Origin: Bolinopsis microptera
Taxonomy: Eukaryota > Ctenophora > Tentaculata > Lobata > Bolinopsidae
Assembly (NCBI RefSeq): GCF_026151205.1
Contig: NC_087078.1
Coordinates: 6,985,175 to 7,017,674, forward strand
Reading direction: 5' to 3'
Length of the DNA stretch: 32,500 nucleotides
Position 1 is the stretch's first letter. Each line of letters begins with the position of its first letter. This document shows, one piece after another, positions 1 to 9,931 of the stretch. A program made the translations under genes and the position numbers. Under the pieces are notes generated by a model. It made no database searches. It saw only the letters and a list, made by a program, of their open reading frames with translations, and was not told where the DNA came from.

Positions 1-152
1 CAAAAGGGGGGGGGGGTTTTTTTTTTTTTTGAAGAAAAAAGGGGAAAAAAAACCCCTTTTTTAAATTTTTTTGGGTTTTAAAAAAAATTTTTTTTTTGGG
101 GAAAAAAAAAAACCTTTTTGGGGAAAGGAAAAAAAAAGGGGGGGTTTTTTTT
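1..152. repeat. Low-complexity homopolymer blocks
   Basis: The first ~150 bases are alternating runs of A, C, G and T, mostly 4-12 long, with almost no mixed sequence. This looks like a poorly resolved contig end or collapsed homopolymer sequence rather than biological sequence. No gene signal is seen. Confidence 0.7.
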
Positions 153-985
153 TACTACTCCAAAATATTAAAAGGAAAAGAAGTTGGAAGGTTGCAAACT
201 AAAAGTATAATTACAGAATTGCCTACGAATAGTACGAATAATAATATAACAAAATAAATTTAAAATTTTATGTCACGAAAAATTGTCGGACAATTTCGTT
301 TCGCTGATTTTTTCCTTCTCTGAAAAAACTCGAGCTTGCTCATTTTCGTCGTGGTCAGTGTCATCCTGACTCACTGAATTGTCTCAGTTTATTTCAGTAA
401 ATTTTAAGTATAACAATTATACCATTTAACAAAAATCGTCCTCTTATGAAATGGGAATAACATCCGGTGACCGACAACTAAGAACCTCTCATTCCGGGCG
501 ATTGAGCTCTCGCAGGTATCACATCACATGGCCCAATCAGTGACGTATCATTTTTTATGTGATCCATATGGCATTCATGCTATCATGATTTTATCATTGT
601 AATCATAATAAGGAAGCTAACAGTAACAGAATTTGATTTCAAATAGAAAACTTAAGAATTTAGAATTATAACTTTTATCAAAATGAATGAAAATGTCGAA
701 TATTACTTTCCTGGAAAAGAAATGCCAGCATCAGAATTTACAAACTGGATAAGGAAATTACTGAAATATAGTAGGAGGGTTGCACTTATAACTATGCAAC
801 ACCTGGCCAACGATGTTCCAAAATCGTTTTGAGGTTGCAGGCACGCTTATTTGTGCCTCAGTTAATTGGTTTTTCGAAAAACGAATTGAGGAAATTCGGC
901 CATTGGTGTGTATGGTAGTAGGCTTATAACCTACCAAGGGAGCACACAAAAGATTCTATGTAAGTTTTAATCGTTTCCTTTAGAA
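153..985. other. AT-rich unique sequence, one short ORF only
   Basis: No recognisable gene, RNA or repeat family was found here apart from a 49-codon ORF at 683-832, listed separately. A short motif around 920-940 (GGCTTATAACCTACCAAGG) recurs in interrupted form at about 1499-1528, tying this stretch to the duplicated region that follows. Confidence 0.5.
683..832 (+). CDS. Short ORF, possible first exon, unknown product
   Basis: ATG at 683 opens a 49-codon frame starting MNENVEYYFPGKEM and ending at TGA 830-832. The first ~30 residues have a mixed, protein-like composition (aromatics, charged residues, TNWIRKLLKY). A GTAGGA that could serve as a splice donor lies about 90 bases after the ATG. 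I recognise no family and found no partner exon, so this may be chance. It is reported only because the surrounding 800 bases hold nothing better. Confidence 0.2.
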   Translation: MNENVEYYFPGKEMPASEFTNWIRKLLKYSRRVALITMQHLANDVPKSF

Positions 986-1215
986 CCGCGTCATTCTATT
1001 CACTACATTCGACCCATTAAGTGATCAGAACCGGCGTCGAGAATCTTGATCGCCTCTTCCACGGATCCTCCAGTCTTCACCGCCCCCCCCCCCCCCCCCC
1101 CCCCCCGATTTATTGAGGAAGAGGCTGAAATTGTATGAGTGTAGTTATGAAGACCGATTAAACCCGCCTGAACAAAGGAACACACAGTGCTGTTAGGAAA
1201 TATAGCGAACTGAGT
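985..1215. repeat. Diverged direct repeat, copy 1, with poly-C tract
   Basis: About 230 bases match 1738-1955 in the same orientation, with shared blocks such as GAAGAGGCTGA, AAGAAGACCGATTA and GGAACACAC. Copy 1 carries a run of 24 C at 1083-1106 where copy 2 has ordinary mixed sequence, so the tract expanded after the duplication. No coding frame is conserved between the copies. Confidence 0.6.
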
Positions 1216-1737
1216 TGAGTTACACAAAGTGGTATTGCTTTAACAAAGGATGGCAAGGATTACAAAATTTCTGGATGTACCTCACCTATATAAGGAATTG
1301 AGGAACTTCGGCAAAAGAAAGCGTTGTGGTGTATTAGTTTCTACATCAGATAGATACGAGACCACATGATGTGAAATGGCCACTGGGCCAGGGATAGGTT
1401 CAACTTTCAAATTGGTATTGTTGACAAAGAAGGAGGGGGAGAGAGAGCATCAAATTTTATGTGATTGTTGAGAAACTGAGCTCATCATCATGCTGTAGGC
1501 TTATATTGTTATTATAACCTACCAAGACGCGCGAGTATCACACATTAAATAACCTGGGCACTCACGGGTACCCTCAAGCCACGTGACCTAGTGAAGCCAA
1601 CCAGCTGTCGAACTAACTAAACAAGACAAATCCTGAGTCAGGATTGGTTTAGGTCAGAATTCTTAACGATTTCAGTGTTGTTGTTATAGGTACTTGGTCA
1701 CAACGTGACTCCGTGTGACATCATTATTCTTGGGTAG
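1216..1737. other. Spacer between repeat copies, nothing recognised
   Basis: Mixed AT-rich sequence between the two direct-repeat copies. No ORF of note, no tRNA-like fold and no tandem repeat was seen. Confidence 0.4.
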
Positions 1738-1955
1738 GGCATCGCATCATTCTATTCACTGCAGTCGGCCCATTTTGAGATCAGAACGTGGCGTCGAGAA
1801 TATTGGTCACCTCTTCCACGGATCATCAAGTCTAAGTCAGCGCTCCACCCGATGTATTATGATTCCTCGAGGAAGAGGCTGACATTTTCCAAGTGCAGTA
1901 AAGAAGACCGATTACAAAGGATAGACCTGCCTAGACCAGGACAAAAGAACACACC
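1738..1955. repeat. Diverged direct repeat, copy 2
   Basis: This is the second copy of the segment at 985-1215. It lacks the poly-C run and is probably closer to the original sequence. Confidence 0.6.
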
Positions 1956-1974
1956 TATAGATGTGGATACTGGT

Positions 1975-2105
1975 GGGGAGGTGAAACACATTTGTTTACT
2001 TTAATAGTGAGCACATGTTCGGCGGGTTGAGGAGGTGAAACACATTTGTTTACATTTTTAGGGTAAGCACATGTTCGGCGGGTTGAAGAGGTGATACACA
2101 TTTTG
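1975..2105. repeat. Tandem repeat of about 60 bp, two and a half copies
   Basis: The segment GAGGTGAAACACATTTGTTT followed by GCACATGTTCGGCGGGTTGA appears twice in a row, and a third partial copy (GAGGTGATACACATTTT) ends near 2105. Copies differ by a few bases. No coding potential. Confidence 0.75.
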
Positions 2106-2114
2106 TATTATAGG

Positions 2115-2425
2115 AGGCTTGTAACACTTGTAACGCTTTCTTGTTACCCCCCTTTGAAGGCCCCGAATTATTTTCTGAACGAAACCTCAAAAATAACCGA
2201 GAAATCGACCTTCTTATTAACTCATTTTGATGACTGTTTCTGACCTAAAATTGCACGAAAAATCGATTTAGCTAGGTTTCAGAACCTATAAACACTTCCT
2301 TATCCCTCAAAATTGATGTTTTACAGGTTGATACGAGCAACAAGCAACATATGTTTTGATCCTTCGGTTCTACTCATGACCTAGGCAGTTAAGCTGAACC
2401 CGACAGATCGAGGCAATCCTCACCT
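2115..2425. repeat. Interspersed repeat, shared with 15137-15575
   Basis: Bases ~2195-2425 match 15137-15410 in direct orientation (shared CATTTTGATGACTG, ACCTATAAACACTTCC, ACGAGCAACAAGCAAC). The adjoining 2115-2190 matches 15485-15575 in inverted orientation. The two blocks therefore keep company at both places but in different relative orientation, which implies a rearrangement at one site. It overlaps the outer edge of the palindromic element that begins near 2370. Confidence 0.75.
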
Positions 2426-4432
2426 TAACTGATCAAACTGGTACTAACACAATTTTCAGATATAAATGTTTTTTTGCGATACGTTTATTGCAGCTTTGCA
2501 ACTTGAGTGAAGACCAGAGTACGAAAACACACAGCAGGTAAGCAACTCACTTTTGGTGACTGTTCCTCACGAACATTCTGATCCTGTAACATATGAACAG
2601 GGAGATCGTATCCTTAACAAATCGAACAGGTACTATCACAATTTCCAGAGCACAGCATGATAACAAAGTCAAAAGAAACACAATGAAGGTAGGTTACGAA
2701 CACCACAATATAACAATCATACTAACAACTGAATTAAATTTATTCTGACGACGGGCAGCCCTGTATGCTCCGTGATCCTCAACGAGCGACCACTTGTAAT
2801 AGAGGTGTTATGTCACGTGACGCTGATCCGTCCAATTACATACAGGACGAGTCAGCAGACGGATATTATATCTTCTGTTTACCTTTCTTATCTGTATTTT
2901 ACCCTTTGTTCACATTGTTATCTCTACCACATCTCGGCTTGGCAAGGTCCGCGTGCAATATCTGCACCGCGGTAAACACGCCATGATTACGTCATGAACT
3001 TGAAATAGTGTGATTGTTGTACTTATATAACCGTGCCCATTGCCCACGTACAATACAAACTGTTGGGGGGGGGGGGGGGGGGGGGGTTTAAGATAAACAA
3101 CCGATATTTGATAGTGTGTTGGTCGCTCCTCCAACTGACTGTGATGCTAACCGTTCAATCATGAACGGAACATTAACATTGTTTAGTTATAGCATGTTTC
3201 GGTTTAATTTTTCAATTGCGGAGATTAGTATTATTAAAAACATTTACTCTAATAATATGAGGTCGCGATTATGAACTGAGTGAGATTCCGAATGATGAAC
3301 TGTGCTTTAAGTTTACACCAACTGGAAGCAAAGGAATAATGCATATATCCATGAGAGCTCCTTTGCTTAACTTAGACAGCGGCATAAAAAGCGAATTAAA
3401 TTTCAGGAGTTACACTAAACATCCCAGCGGGGATGTGGGGCAAGACTCAGTCCACGCCGGAAGAAGTAGCAACCAGCAGAAAAGTCAGCATCGCCTGCAT
3501 CCACGTGGAACGCTCCATTGGCTATCTGAAGCGGTACAAGATTTTGGGAAACAAAGTTGTGGCGAAGATGTTGCCACTTGTCAATTTGAACCCTGTTTTT
3601 TTAAGGGAGGTGGACACTGGACAGTGATTTTTTTTAAATGACCAGGTCTACCTAAATAACTAAAAAATTATGTTAATATTCTGTTCATGACTGGACGATA
3701 AGTTCCTACAATCCCCCCCCCCCCCCCCAACAGTTTGCATTGTACTGTATGGGCTGTGGGCACGGTTACATTATAACGATCACGGATTACACAATTTCTA
3801 GTTCTGCATGACGTAATCATGGCGTGTGTACTGAGGTGCAGATAGGAGCACCTTGAAATTGCCAAGCTGTGGTAGAGAAAACATTGTGAACAAAGGGTAA
3901 AATACAGATAAGAAAGGTAAACAGAAGATATAATATCCGTCTGCTGACTCGTCCTGTATGTAATTGGACGGATCAGCGTCACGTGACATAACACCTCTAT
4001 TACAAGTGGTCGCTCGTTGAGGATCACGGAGCACATCAGGGCTGCCCGTTGTCAGAATAAATTTAATTCAGTTGTTAGTATGATTGTTATATTGTGGTGT
4101 TCGTAACCTACCTTCATTGTGTTTCTTTTGACTTTGTTATCATGCTGTGCTCTGGAAATTGTGATAGTACCTGTTCGATTTGTTAAGGAGACGATCTCCC
4201 TGTTCATATGTTACAGGATCAGAATGTTCGTGAGGAACAGTCACCAAAAGTGAGTTGCTTACCTGCTGTGTGTTTTCGTACTCTGGTCTTCACTCAAGTT
4301 GCAAAGCTGCAATAAACGTATCGCAAAAAAACATTTATATCTGAAAATTGTGTTAGTACCAGTTTGATCAGTTAAGGTGAGGATTGCCTCGATCTGTCGG
4401 GTTCAGCTTAACTGCCTTGGTATGAGTTGGCT
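2370..4432. mobile_element. Palindromic DNA transposon with ~715-bp inverted arms
   Basis: Left arm 2370-3086 and right arm 3713-4432 are inverted copies. Matching landmarks include GGCAGTTAAGCTGAACCCGA against its complement near 4400-4420, and a shared block at ~2765-2920 and 3860-4035. The outer arms are nearly identical while the inner ~150 bases are more diverged. The inner arm ends carry 22 G (3065-3086) and 16 C (3713-3728), which would pair with each other. The ~625-bp centre holds a broken transposase. This looks like an old element with very long terminal inverted repeats, or two convergent copies. I could not identify a clean target-site duplication. Confidence 0.8.
3370..3627 (+). 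pseudogene. DDE_Tnp_4-type transposase C-terminal remnant
   Basis: Between the palindrome arms lies the tail of a DDE_Tnp_4 endonuclease, the kind found in ISL2EU/Harbinger-type elements. The main frame (about 3406-3627) reads GVTLNIPAG, then TPEEVATSRK, then IHVERSIGYLKRYKILGN. This corresponds to the family's LNIPPF... IHVERAIGRIK...IL block that carries the catalytic Glu (E of HVER). A preceding piece in another frame (about 3370-3405, LDSGIKSELNF) resembles the block around the second catalytic Asp, so a frameshift lies near 3405. The N-terminal two thirds, including the first Asp and any DNA-binding domain, are missing. Certainly nonfunctional; the family call is quite secure, the subfamily less so. 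Confidence 0.72.
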
Positions 4433-4835
4433 CGGGAGAACTGATTATTGGTTGTAGTGGTCTTGCCATGCTCTAACTCGACGTCATTTACAATCACTTG
4501 TCTTCCAAGATTTCCATGGAAAGTCATTCATGGTACTGGTTAATAAGGGAGAGAAATTACAGCATATCCTAATCCTATACTAAAACATTGAAACACAATT
4601 ATGAGCCGAAATTAACTTGACACGCTATATCTACAAGCAGTTCTAATTAATCAGATAATTCCGGATTTAACCCTCTTAAAAATAATTTTCCATCATAAAA
4701 ATAAATAAAATTTGGAAACTACCGTAAACAAGATCTAAATTTAGCATGATTCAATAAACTATCCCTCAGTTCAACAAGTTCTCTCAACAACAGCAGAACG
4801 AGAGAAACTTTGTGTTCCAACTCTTTCGGTTCACG
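4433..4835. other. Unique AT-rich spacer, nothing recognised
   Basis: No ORF, RNA fold or repeat was recognised in this ~400-base stretch between two mobile elements. Confidence 0.4.
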
Positions 4836-4837
4836 TA

Positions 4838-5955
4838 CTGTAGTGCGACACGTACTCTAGTGCGACACGTACCCTAGTGCGAAACCTCCAAGATCGACAC
4901 CGTCGCAGTAGAGTACGCTACCTGGATCGTAGTGCGACAGAGAATTTTCAAGGCCGACACTGTCGCACTACAGTGCGCTACCTGGACTGTTATAGTGCGA
5001 CAAAACACTTTACACAATACACATTCAATAAAAATTTTACTTTCCATTTTTAATGACAAGAGTGTAGTCGTGTATGAGTAATGGGGTTAAATATAAAATC
5101 AAAGATTGCAATCACAATATTCAATTCTGGTTGATCTTCCATTGGGTTAGATCCTGCTCCTTCTTCAGGACGTCGATAAATCGCCAGATATAGTAGGGTT
5201 GGTGCAGCCCATCAAGGGGGAGAGGAGGTTTGAGTTCCGACCCAGGTACGTTCGTAGTAGTCACTAGGCAGCAAAGGAATCCATCTCCGAGGGAAGGGTT
5301 GCTTTCAGCTGCGTCCAGGTCACAGTAGTGTTGTTCGTCAGACTGAAACATCCGGAGCAGGTCTTCTCAGTGCATCGCCAGTAGGTCTTGTCGTCGCGAT
5401 TCTTATCCAGGCAGTAGCGGTATCCGTCGTGGATAACGTTTCTTGAACCAGGAGTGCGTCCAGGAATGAAGGTGATTGAAGAAGACATGTTGATGTTGTT
5501 CGATGCTTTGGTAGAATCATCGTGACCTTATTTATGGCCCAAGCATATGAACTTGTTATCCCAATCGGAGATATACCTTCATACGATGCGTGTGATAGGA
5601 ATGAGGATCATATGCTGCTTAAGAGTTACCCAGTGGATCACACACTGCATACGTGGCTTGAACTGACCCGAAGCAATTATGATCAGTGGATAACTTCGAA
5701 ACACGTGATGTGAACCAACGAATCGTATTCGCAAGATCACTTCGAAATAAGTGACGTGAACCGACCCGACGAATCACTTAATGGTCCATAAGAAGGATAG
5801 GATCTGACCAGAACTTGGAAACAAGTCAAAATATTTTGTCGCACTAGAGTACGCTACCTGGATCGTAGTGCGACATGTACTAGTGCGACAGAGGGTGTTT
5901 TTGTCGGACTTCGCACTAGAGTACGTGTCGCACTATAGTACAATTACCTTAAGGG
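4838..5955. mobile_element. Repeat-bounded element enclosing a FLYWCH remnant
   Basis: Both edges (4838-5000 and 5837-5955) are dense in a 17-bp motif, TAGTGCGACACGTACTC, in both orientations. The arms are not simple inverted copies, but both contain the block GTACGCTACCTGGATCGTAG. The interior holds a FLYWCH-type zinc finger on the minus strand. FLYWCH domains commonly accompany Mutator-like (MULE) transposases in animals, so I infer a nonautonomous MULE-like element. A ~47-bp direct duplication lies at about 5693-5787. No transposase catalytic domain is present. Confidence 0.5.
5121..5488 (-). pseudogene. FLYWCH-type zinc finger fragment
   Basis: From an ATG at 5488 the frame encodes 74 residues. 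Within the first 50 is a FLYWCH-like pattern: hydrophobic start (ITFIPG), DGYRYCLDKN, then YWRCTEKTCSGC. It shows the invariant YWRC and the second Cys but not a clear terminal His pair. The family normally continues about 20 residues to an H-x-H. Here the continuation may be in another frame (5121-5351), which suggests a frameshift near 5340. FLYWCH domains bind DNA and occur in transposase-derived proteins. Its position inside a repeat-bounded element supports a mobile origin. Recognition rests on the YWRC block only. Confidence 0.55.
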
Positions 5956-6266
5956 TTCTTTATAATACTCTAATACAAAACCGAACCGCACGGAGAACGG
6001 CACTATGCACTAGAGAACGGCACCTTTTCTTTATGCTTAGCTTGTATTGTATAAGTTGCTGGGGAGGAATCCCAAATCACAAGCTGGATAACATTTGTGC
6101 AATTGCAAAGCGATGTATAAGACTGCTATTTGATAACAGCATGAGACAAGTGGAAAACAAACAAATGAATACATTTCAAGATCGTAAAGGCTTGTTGCTT
6201 GAATTCAGTTCGACAGTCGAAGTTATATTGTCGAACGGACAGTCTGTATTAGGTGCCAGGGTTTTT
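5956..6266. other. 5' flank of the plus-strand MATE gene
   Basis: The reading frame of the transporter stays open upstream through this stretch and into the repeat ending at 5955, but there is no ATG-supported or homology-supported extension. Similarity to the second MATE copy is lost a few bases before the ATG at 6267. The open frame is therefore probably coincidental. No promoter motif was identified. Confidence 0.5.
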
Positions 6267-7973
6267 ATGTTTAAGTTTAACCTTCGTTCGTTTTTTACCA
6301 AAGAATGGGAATTTCTCCGCCTTTCAGCGTCCTTTATCTTCATAACGGGTGTGTATAGCCTGATGGCGTTTATAACCCTGGTCTTTGCTGGTCAGATGAA
6401 CCAGGCTCACTTGGCAGGGGTGGGACTATCTAACACGCTCTTCAATGTTGCTGTAACTTCAGTTTCCTCCGGATACTCCTCTATATTTGACACATACGGG
6501 CCCCAGGTTCATGGCTCTGAGAAGAAATCTGAGTTAGGGAATGTTCTCTTCAAATGCCTACTACAGGGCACCCTGGTCAACTTAATTATCGCGGGTCCAT
6601 ATCTGAACTTGGTGTTCATCATAGACCTGTTACCTGATTCAGGGTTGTACTCGGACACACCTGATCTAAGTGATCCAGGAGAGGATTATAGAGATATAGC
6701 TGTTGCTTATCTGAGAATGACTTTGGTGGTGGAGAATCTAGATTACACCCTGGTCATGATTTGTAAGTACTTTGCTATCCAGGGGTACGACAAGTTCGTG
6801 TATTTAGTCACTGTTGTGATGGTTGGATGTCATATCCTCTTTAACTACATTCTAGTGACGGTATTTCAGCTTGGTGTTTACGGGTTAAGCTTGGCTGCTA
6901 TCTTAGGACGACTGTTTCCGCTTTCAGTGTCGTTGTCAGTTTGTTTCATCATGGTGAGGAGAGGTAAATTTTCTTGGAACGGGTTTTCTACTCGTGCCCT
7001 GTTAGGCTGGGGACCAATGGTTAAACTGGGCCTGGCTGGAGCTATCGAGTGTTTTGCAGAATCTTTCCTTTATGAGATAGCAGTTTTCTTGAGTCAGTTC
7101 GACGGGGCGGATGCTTTATCTGTGGTAATCATAATGTATCAGCTAACAATCATTTGGTGGGCCGTAGCGTATGGTATGGCCCGAGCATCAGCTACTCTCA
7201 TTGGGATGGCTTTGGGAGAGGGAGATGCAAATAAAACACGATACTTTATGAAGCTATCTCTTCTGAATTCAATTTTAGTATCCACAACGCTTGCTTTCAT
7301 TTGCTATTCCTTTAGAACCGAAGAAGTTCTGATGTTTTCCTCCGATGGTGACGTTAAGGATTTATTTTTGGCAACGATTTGGGTAGCTTACTTAGGTATT
7401 CCTGTAAATAACATGCAAGTTTCTCTCAACCAAGGGATCCTCGTAGCTTTTGGTGCCCAGGAGTACACAGCATGGTCTATGAGTATCGTCTGTTATTTGA
7501 TCGGACTACCAATAATACTAATAACCATATTTCTATCAGACTTAAGAGTTTCTGGTATTTTCTTGGGGGCCATCGTAGTGGACGTTACTATGATCGTGAC
7601 GGCTTCGGTGAAGATTTGGACGGTTGACATCGACAAAGAAATTACCAATTCTAAGGAGAGAGTGGACAAAGGCAATTCACGTGATTGCGATGCCGGAACA
7701 GAAACTTCAGTCAATGAAATCTACGATAACCTGACATGTTCTGTGAAGTATGATGCAAATGAAAAGACTGCTCTGGTTCAAGCACAGGACACTGCTACGA
7801 ATGATTACAAAGCTAGTGATCCTAATGAGGATATTTTGGAAGACTTGCTTGAGGAGGATCAGAGTAGAGATCCTAACGCTGATTTGAAGGAAATAAGAAA
7901 CGTTTTACTAGCTTTCATTGCAGCTGTTTTATTCTGTGTGAGTTTAGCTGGGATTTCCTTGATCAGACAATAA
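6267..7973 (+). CDS. MATE-family multidrug/toxin extrusion transporter, copy 1
   Basis: This intronless gene encodes 568 residues, the size of animal MATE (SLC47-type) proteins, which exchange organic cations for protons at the plasma membrane. About 12 membrane segments are visible, starting with LSASFIFITGVYSLMAFI at ~19-36. Family landmarks are IFDTYGPQVHGSEKK near residue 80, an acidic seventh helix (IECFAESFLYEIAVFLSQF) placing Glu where MATE proteins need one for transport, and GMARASATLIGMALGEGDA. After a polar, acidic tail of ~90 residues comes an extra C-terminal helix (LLAFIAAVLFCVSLAG), as in vertebrate MATE. The start at ATG 6267 is chosen because homology with the other copy begins there. 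Substrate unknown. The convergent twin at 12686-14395 differs by scattered substitutions, mostly in the tail. Confidence 0.9.
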   Translation: MFKFNLRSFFTKEWEFLRLSASFIFITGVYSLMAFITLVFAGQMNQAHLAGVGLSNTLFNVAVTSVSSGYSSIFDTYGPQVHGSEKKSELGNVLFKCLLQGTLVNLIIAGPYLNLVFIIDLLPDSGLYSDTPDLSDPGEDYRDIAVAYLRMTLVVENLDYTLVMICKYFAIQGYDKFVYLVTVVMVGCHILFNYILVTVFQLGVYGLSLAAILGRLFPLSVSLSVCFIMVRRGKFSWNGFSTRALLGWGPMVKLGLAGAIECFAESFLYEIAVFLSQFDGADALSVVIIMYQLTIIWWAVAYGMARASATLIGMALGEGDANKTRYFMKLSLLNSILVSTTLAFICYSFRTEEVLMFSSDGDVKDLFLATIWVAYLGIPVNNMQVSLNQGILVAFGAQEYTAWSMSIVCYLIGLPIILITIFLSDLRVSGIFLGAIVVDVTMIVTASVKIWTVDIDKEITNSKERVDKGNSRDCDAGTETSVNEIYDNLTCSVKYDANEKTALVQAQDTATNDYKASDPNEDILEDLLEEDQSRDPNADLKEIRNVLLAFIAAVLFCVSLAGISLIRQ

Positions 7974-8270
7974 ACTGGGCTTTGTTCAAATGACTTGAAT
8001 GTTAAACCTCGGGTGCTGATGGTGAATTTAGATATTTCGATTGGGACGTCTTATATTCGAAGGTATATGATTATTTGAGGTGATTTGGTTCTGAATCTGT
8101 ACGTCAAATCTATTGAGGTGTCATAACTTCCATTATTGTTATCGCCGATGTTTCAATTTTTCAATACCGATGACAATTGACAAACTGGCTAAATTTGAAA
8201 TATGTAATCGTAGATACAACTTCTTAATTGTGCACAGTTTATAGAGGAGTTTTGAACCTAGATAATCGAA
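7974..8270. other. Conserved 3' flank of MATE copy 1
   Basis: Nearly the whole ~300 bases match, in inverted orientation, the sequence downstream of MATE copy 2 (12395-12685). The duplicated unit thus includes the 3' untranslated region. Homology stops at the TA where the transposon inserts (8271-8272). Confidence 0.75.
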
Positions 8271-8272
8271 TA

Positions 8273-8458
8273 CAGTAAAACCCCGATTTACAGCGCCCCG
8301 ATTTACCGCAAACCCCGATTCAACGCGGCCATTTTCTTCCCCCAAATAGGGCTTAACATACATAATGTGAACAAACCAAACCTCGATTTACCGCAAACCC
8401 TGATTTATCGCGGCTGTTTCCTTTCTCCCAATGTCCGCAGTAAATTGGGGTTTTACTG
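8273..8458. mobile_element. Short Tc1/mariner-type MITE
   Basis: The 186-bp element starts CAGTAAAACCCCGATTTAC and ends with GTAAATTGGGGTTTTACTG, an imperfect inverted repeat. It is flanked by TA on both sides, the target duplication of Tc1/mariner/pogo elements. Several internal copies of the CCCGATTTACCGC block suggest subterminal repeats. The same terminal type recurs at 12370-12392, so this left end also serves as the left end of the larger element spanning 8273-12392. Confidence 0.75.
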
Positions 8459-8485
8459 TATTTGATTATCTTTAGGTTCAAAATT
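8459..8485. repeat. Extra 27-bp copy of the MATE 3' flank
   Basis: The block TATTTGATTATC...TTCAAAATT is identical to 12393-12419, at the edge of the MATE copy 2 flank, and is an inverted, slightly diverged copy of 8246-8272. It follows the MITE directly and then homology ends. Confidence 0.7.
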
Positions 8486-8489
8486 ATAA

Positions 8490-8540
8490 CAATAGTGCGT
8501 GTCGAACTAGCTAACTAGACTCTAGAGTACGTGAATCCTA
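8490..8540. repeat. Remnant of the 17-bp GTTCGAC motif family
   Basis: GTGCGTGTCGAACTAG and AGAGTACGTGAATC match the reverse complement of 14605-14645, with a 13-base insertion. The adjacent 8536-8575 (CTACTTCCTAG...TACGTGTACGA) matches 14450-14494 in direct orientation. Confidence 0.6.
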
Positions 8541-8756
8541 CTTCCTAGTTCCTTCTATATTACGTGTACGATTGTGTTTCACCGTGCAGAATTAATTTTA
8601 GGTCACTGCAGTCTTCTCCACCCACGTGCTCCATCCCTGGTGCTTGTTTATTGTTATGATACGCCACAAGAAATTTGCCTACAAAATTCAAATGAAACAG
8701 GTTAGGCTCAAACCCAAAAAAACCAACATCAGAGGGTTGAGTTTTCTAACATCATG

Positions 8757-9095
8757 TCTGATCACATTGAAGCTGATCATCAGTTCATAAAGCAGATAAT
8801 TTTTTCTGATGAGACCCACTTTGATCTGAGTGTCCATGTTAATAGACAGAATTGTAGATTATGAGCTGATGAGAATCCCCAGTCCCAACGCTACTGTAGA
8901 ATCTCCAATGACAAGAGAAAAGGTCACAGTTTGGATGGGGATAGGCTATCAGGGTATCTACGGGCCCTACTTTTTTGAGGATGGCGACAGTGAGAAAGCA
9001 GAAACTATCAAAACGGTTAGTTATATTAAAATACTGAAGAAGAAGTTTCTGCCAGCACTAAAAAGGAAGAAAGCCTTAAAAAATTGTTGGTTTAT
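8757..9095 (+). pseudogene. Tc1/mariner-like transposase, first part of split gene
   Basis: Reading across one frameshift and one stop, this stretch encodes the middle of a DDE_3-type transposase. It shows IKQIIFSDETHFDLS with the first catalytic Asp, then VNRQNCRL, a stop at ~8861, and in another frame REKVTVWMG, GIYGPYFFEDGD and FLPALKRKKALKNCWFM. The last residues should lead straight into the second catalytic Asp block (QDGAPPH in relatives), but the frame is cut at 9096 by an inserted element and resumes at 12250. The DNA-binding N-terminus is absent. Dead, but the family is clear. Confidence 0.75.
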
Positions 9096-9931
9096 GGACA
9101 CGTTCATTGAAGTTTGAGGATATTGGTAAATATTAGTGACCCTACTGAACGGCACGATGATTTAAAATGTGTCACACTATGAAACTATATAAACCCTCTT
9201 ACCCTAAGATAATCGTTTCATCCTCTAGATAAACTTTGTCGCATAACGATATCTATATCAGACGATAAGATATCGCTTAAATGCGGCCGGCAGTGAGTTG
9301 TAAACTTTGTCACACTATAAAAACGTGACGGAGTTTATATGGACCCCTTGTTGCCGTGTTTGACCAAATTTTCGAATTTCCAATTCATAGAATATCTGTA
9401 TATGACTATTATCTACATATTTAGCGACTTTTTTCCTTAAATGGTAGCTCCATGTAAACTCTGTCACACATTTAAGAAATTTATATGAGGGATGTTTATG
9501 ACATCCTGACAAGAAATGCCGAACAGTCTAGCATTATTTTGTGAGCTGAATGTGTTTGGAATTGTTCACATATTTCATTGTTATAGGCAAATACAAATAC
9601 AGAAGGCAGAAATAGGTAAATTTAGTCACATAAATTTGTATGATATCTCAACATGTGTGAAATTGAGTAAATATTAGTATACCAACTTAAACACCCTATA
9701 TTACGTACTATGGGTCAATTAACAATATTTCAACCATACGCCGGTCATATAAATTATTATATGGCAGTGATAATGTGATATGTTAACATTGGATAAATTT
9801 CAACACCTGAACAGGGTAAAAATTTGTAAATTTCGTCACAAAAAAATAATAACTTTATTTGCTCCGTGTTGGCAAAATAACTAATTTATCGACATAGTGA
9901 TGGTGATAAAGTAACATTATATACTAATTGA

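Noticed and set aside
2765-2986. ORFs repeated in both arms of the palindrome (also 3668-4036, minus strand)
   Set aside because: They appear in two overlapping frames in each arm, have no family resemblance, and are conserved only because the DNA is an inverted repeat.
5868-6266. A 133-codon N-terminal extension of MATE copy 1
   Set aside because: It begins at a GTG inside an interspersed repeat and has no counterpart in copy 2; homology starts at ATG 6267.
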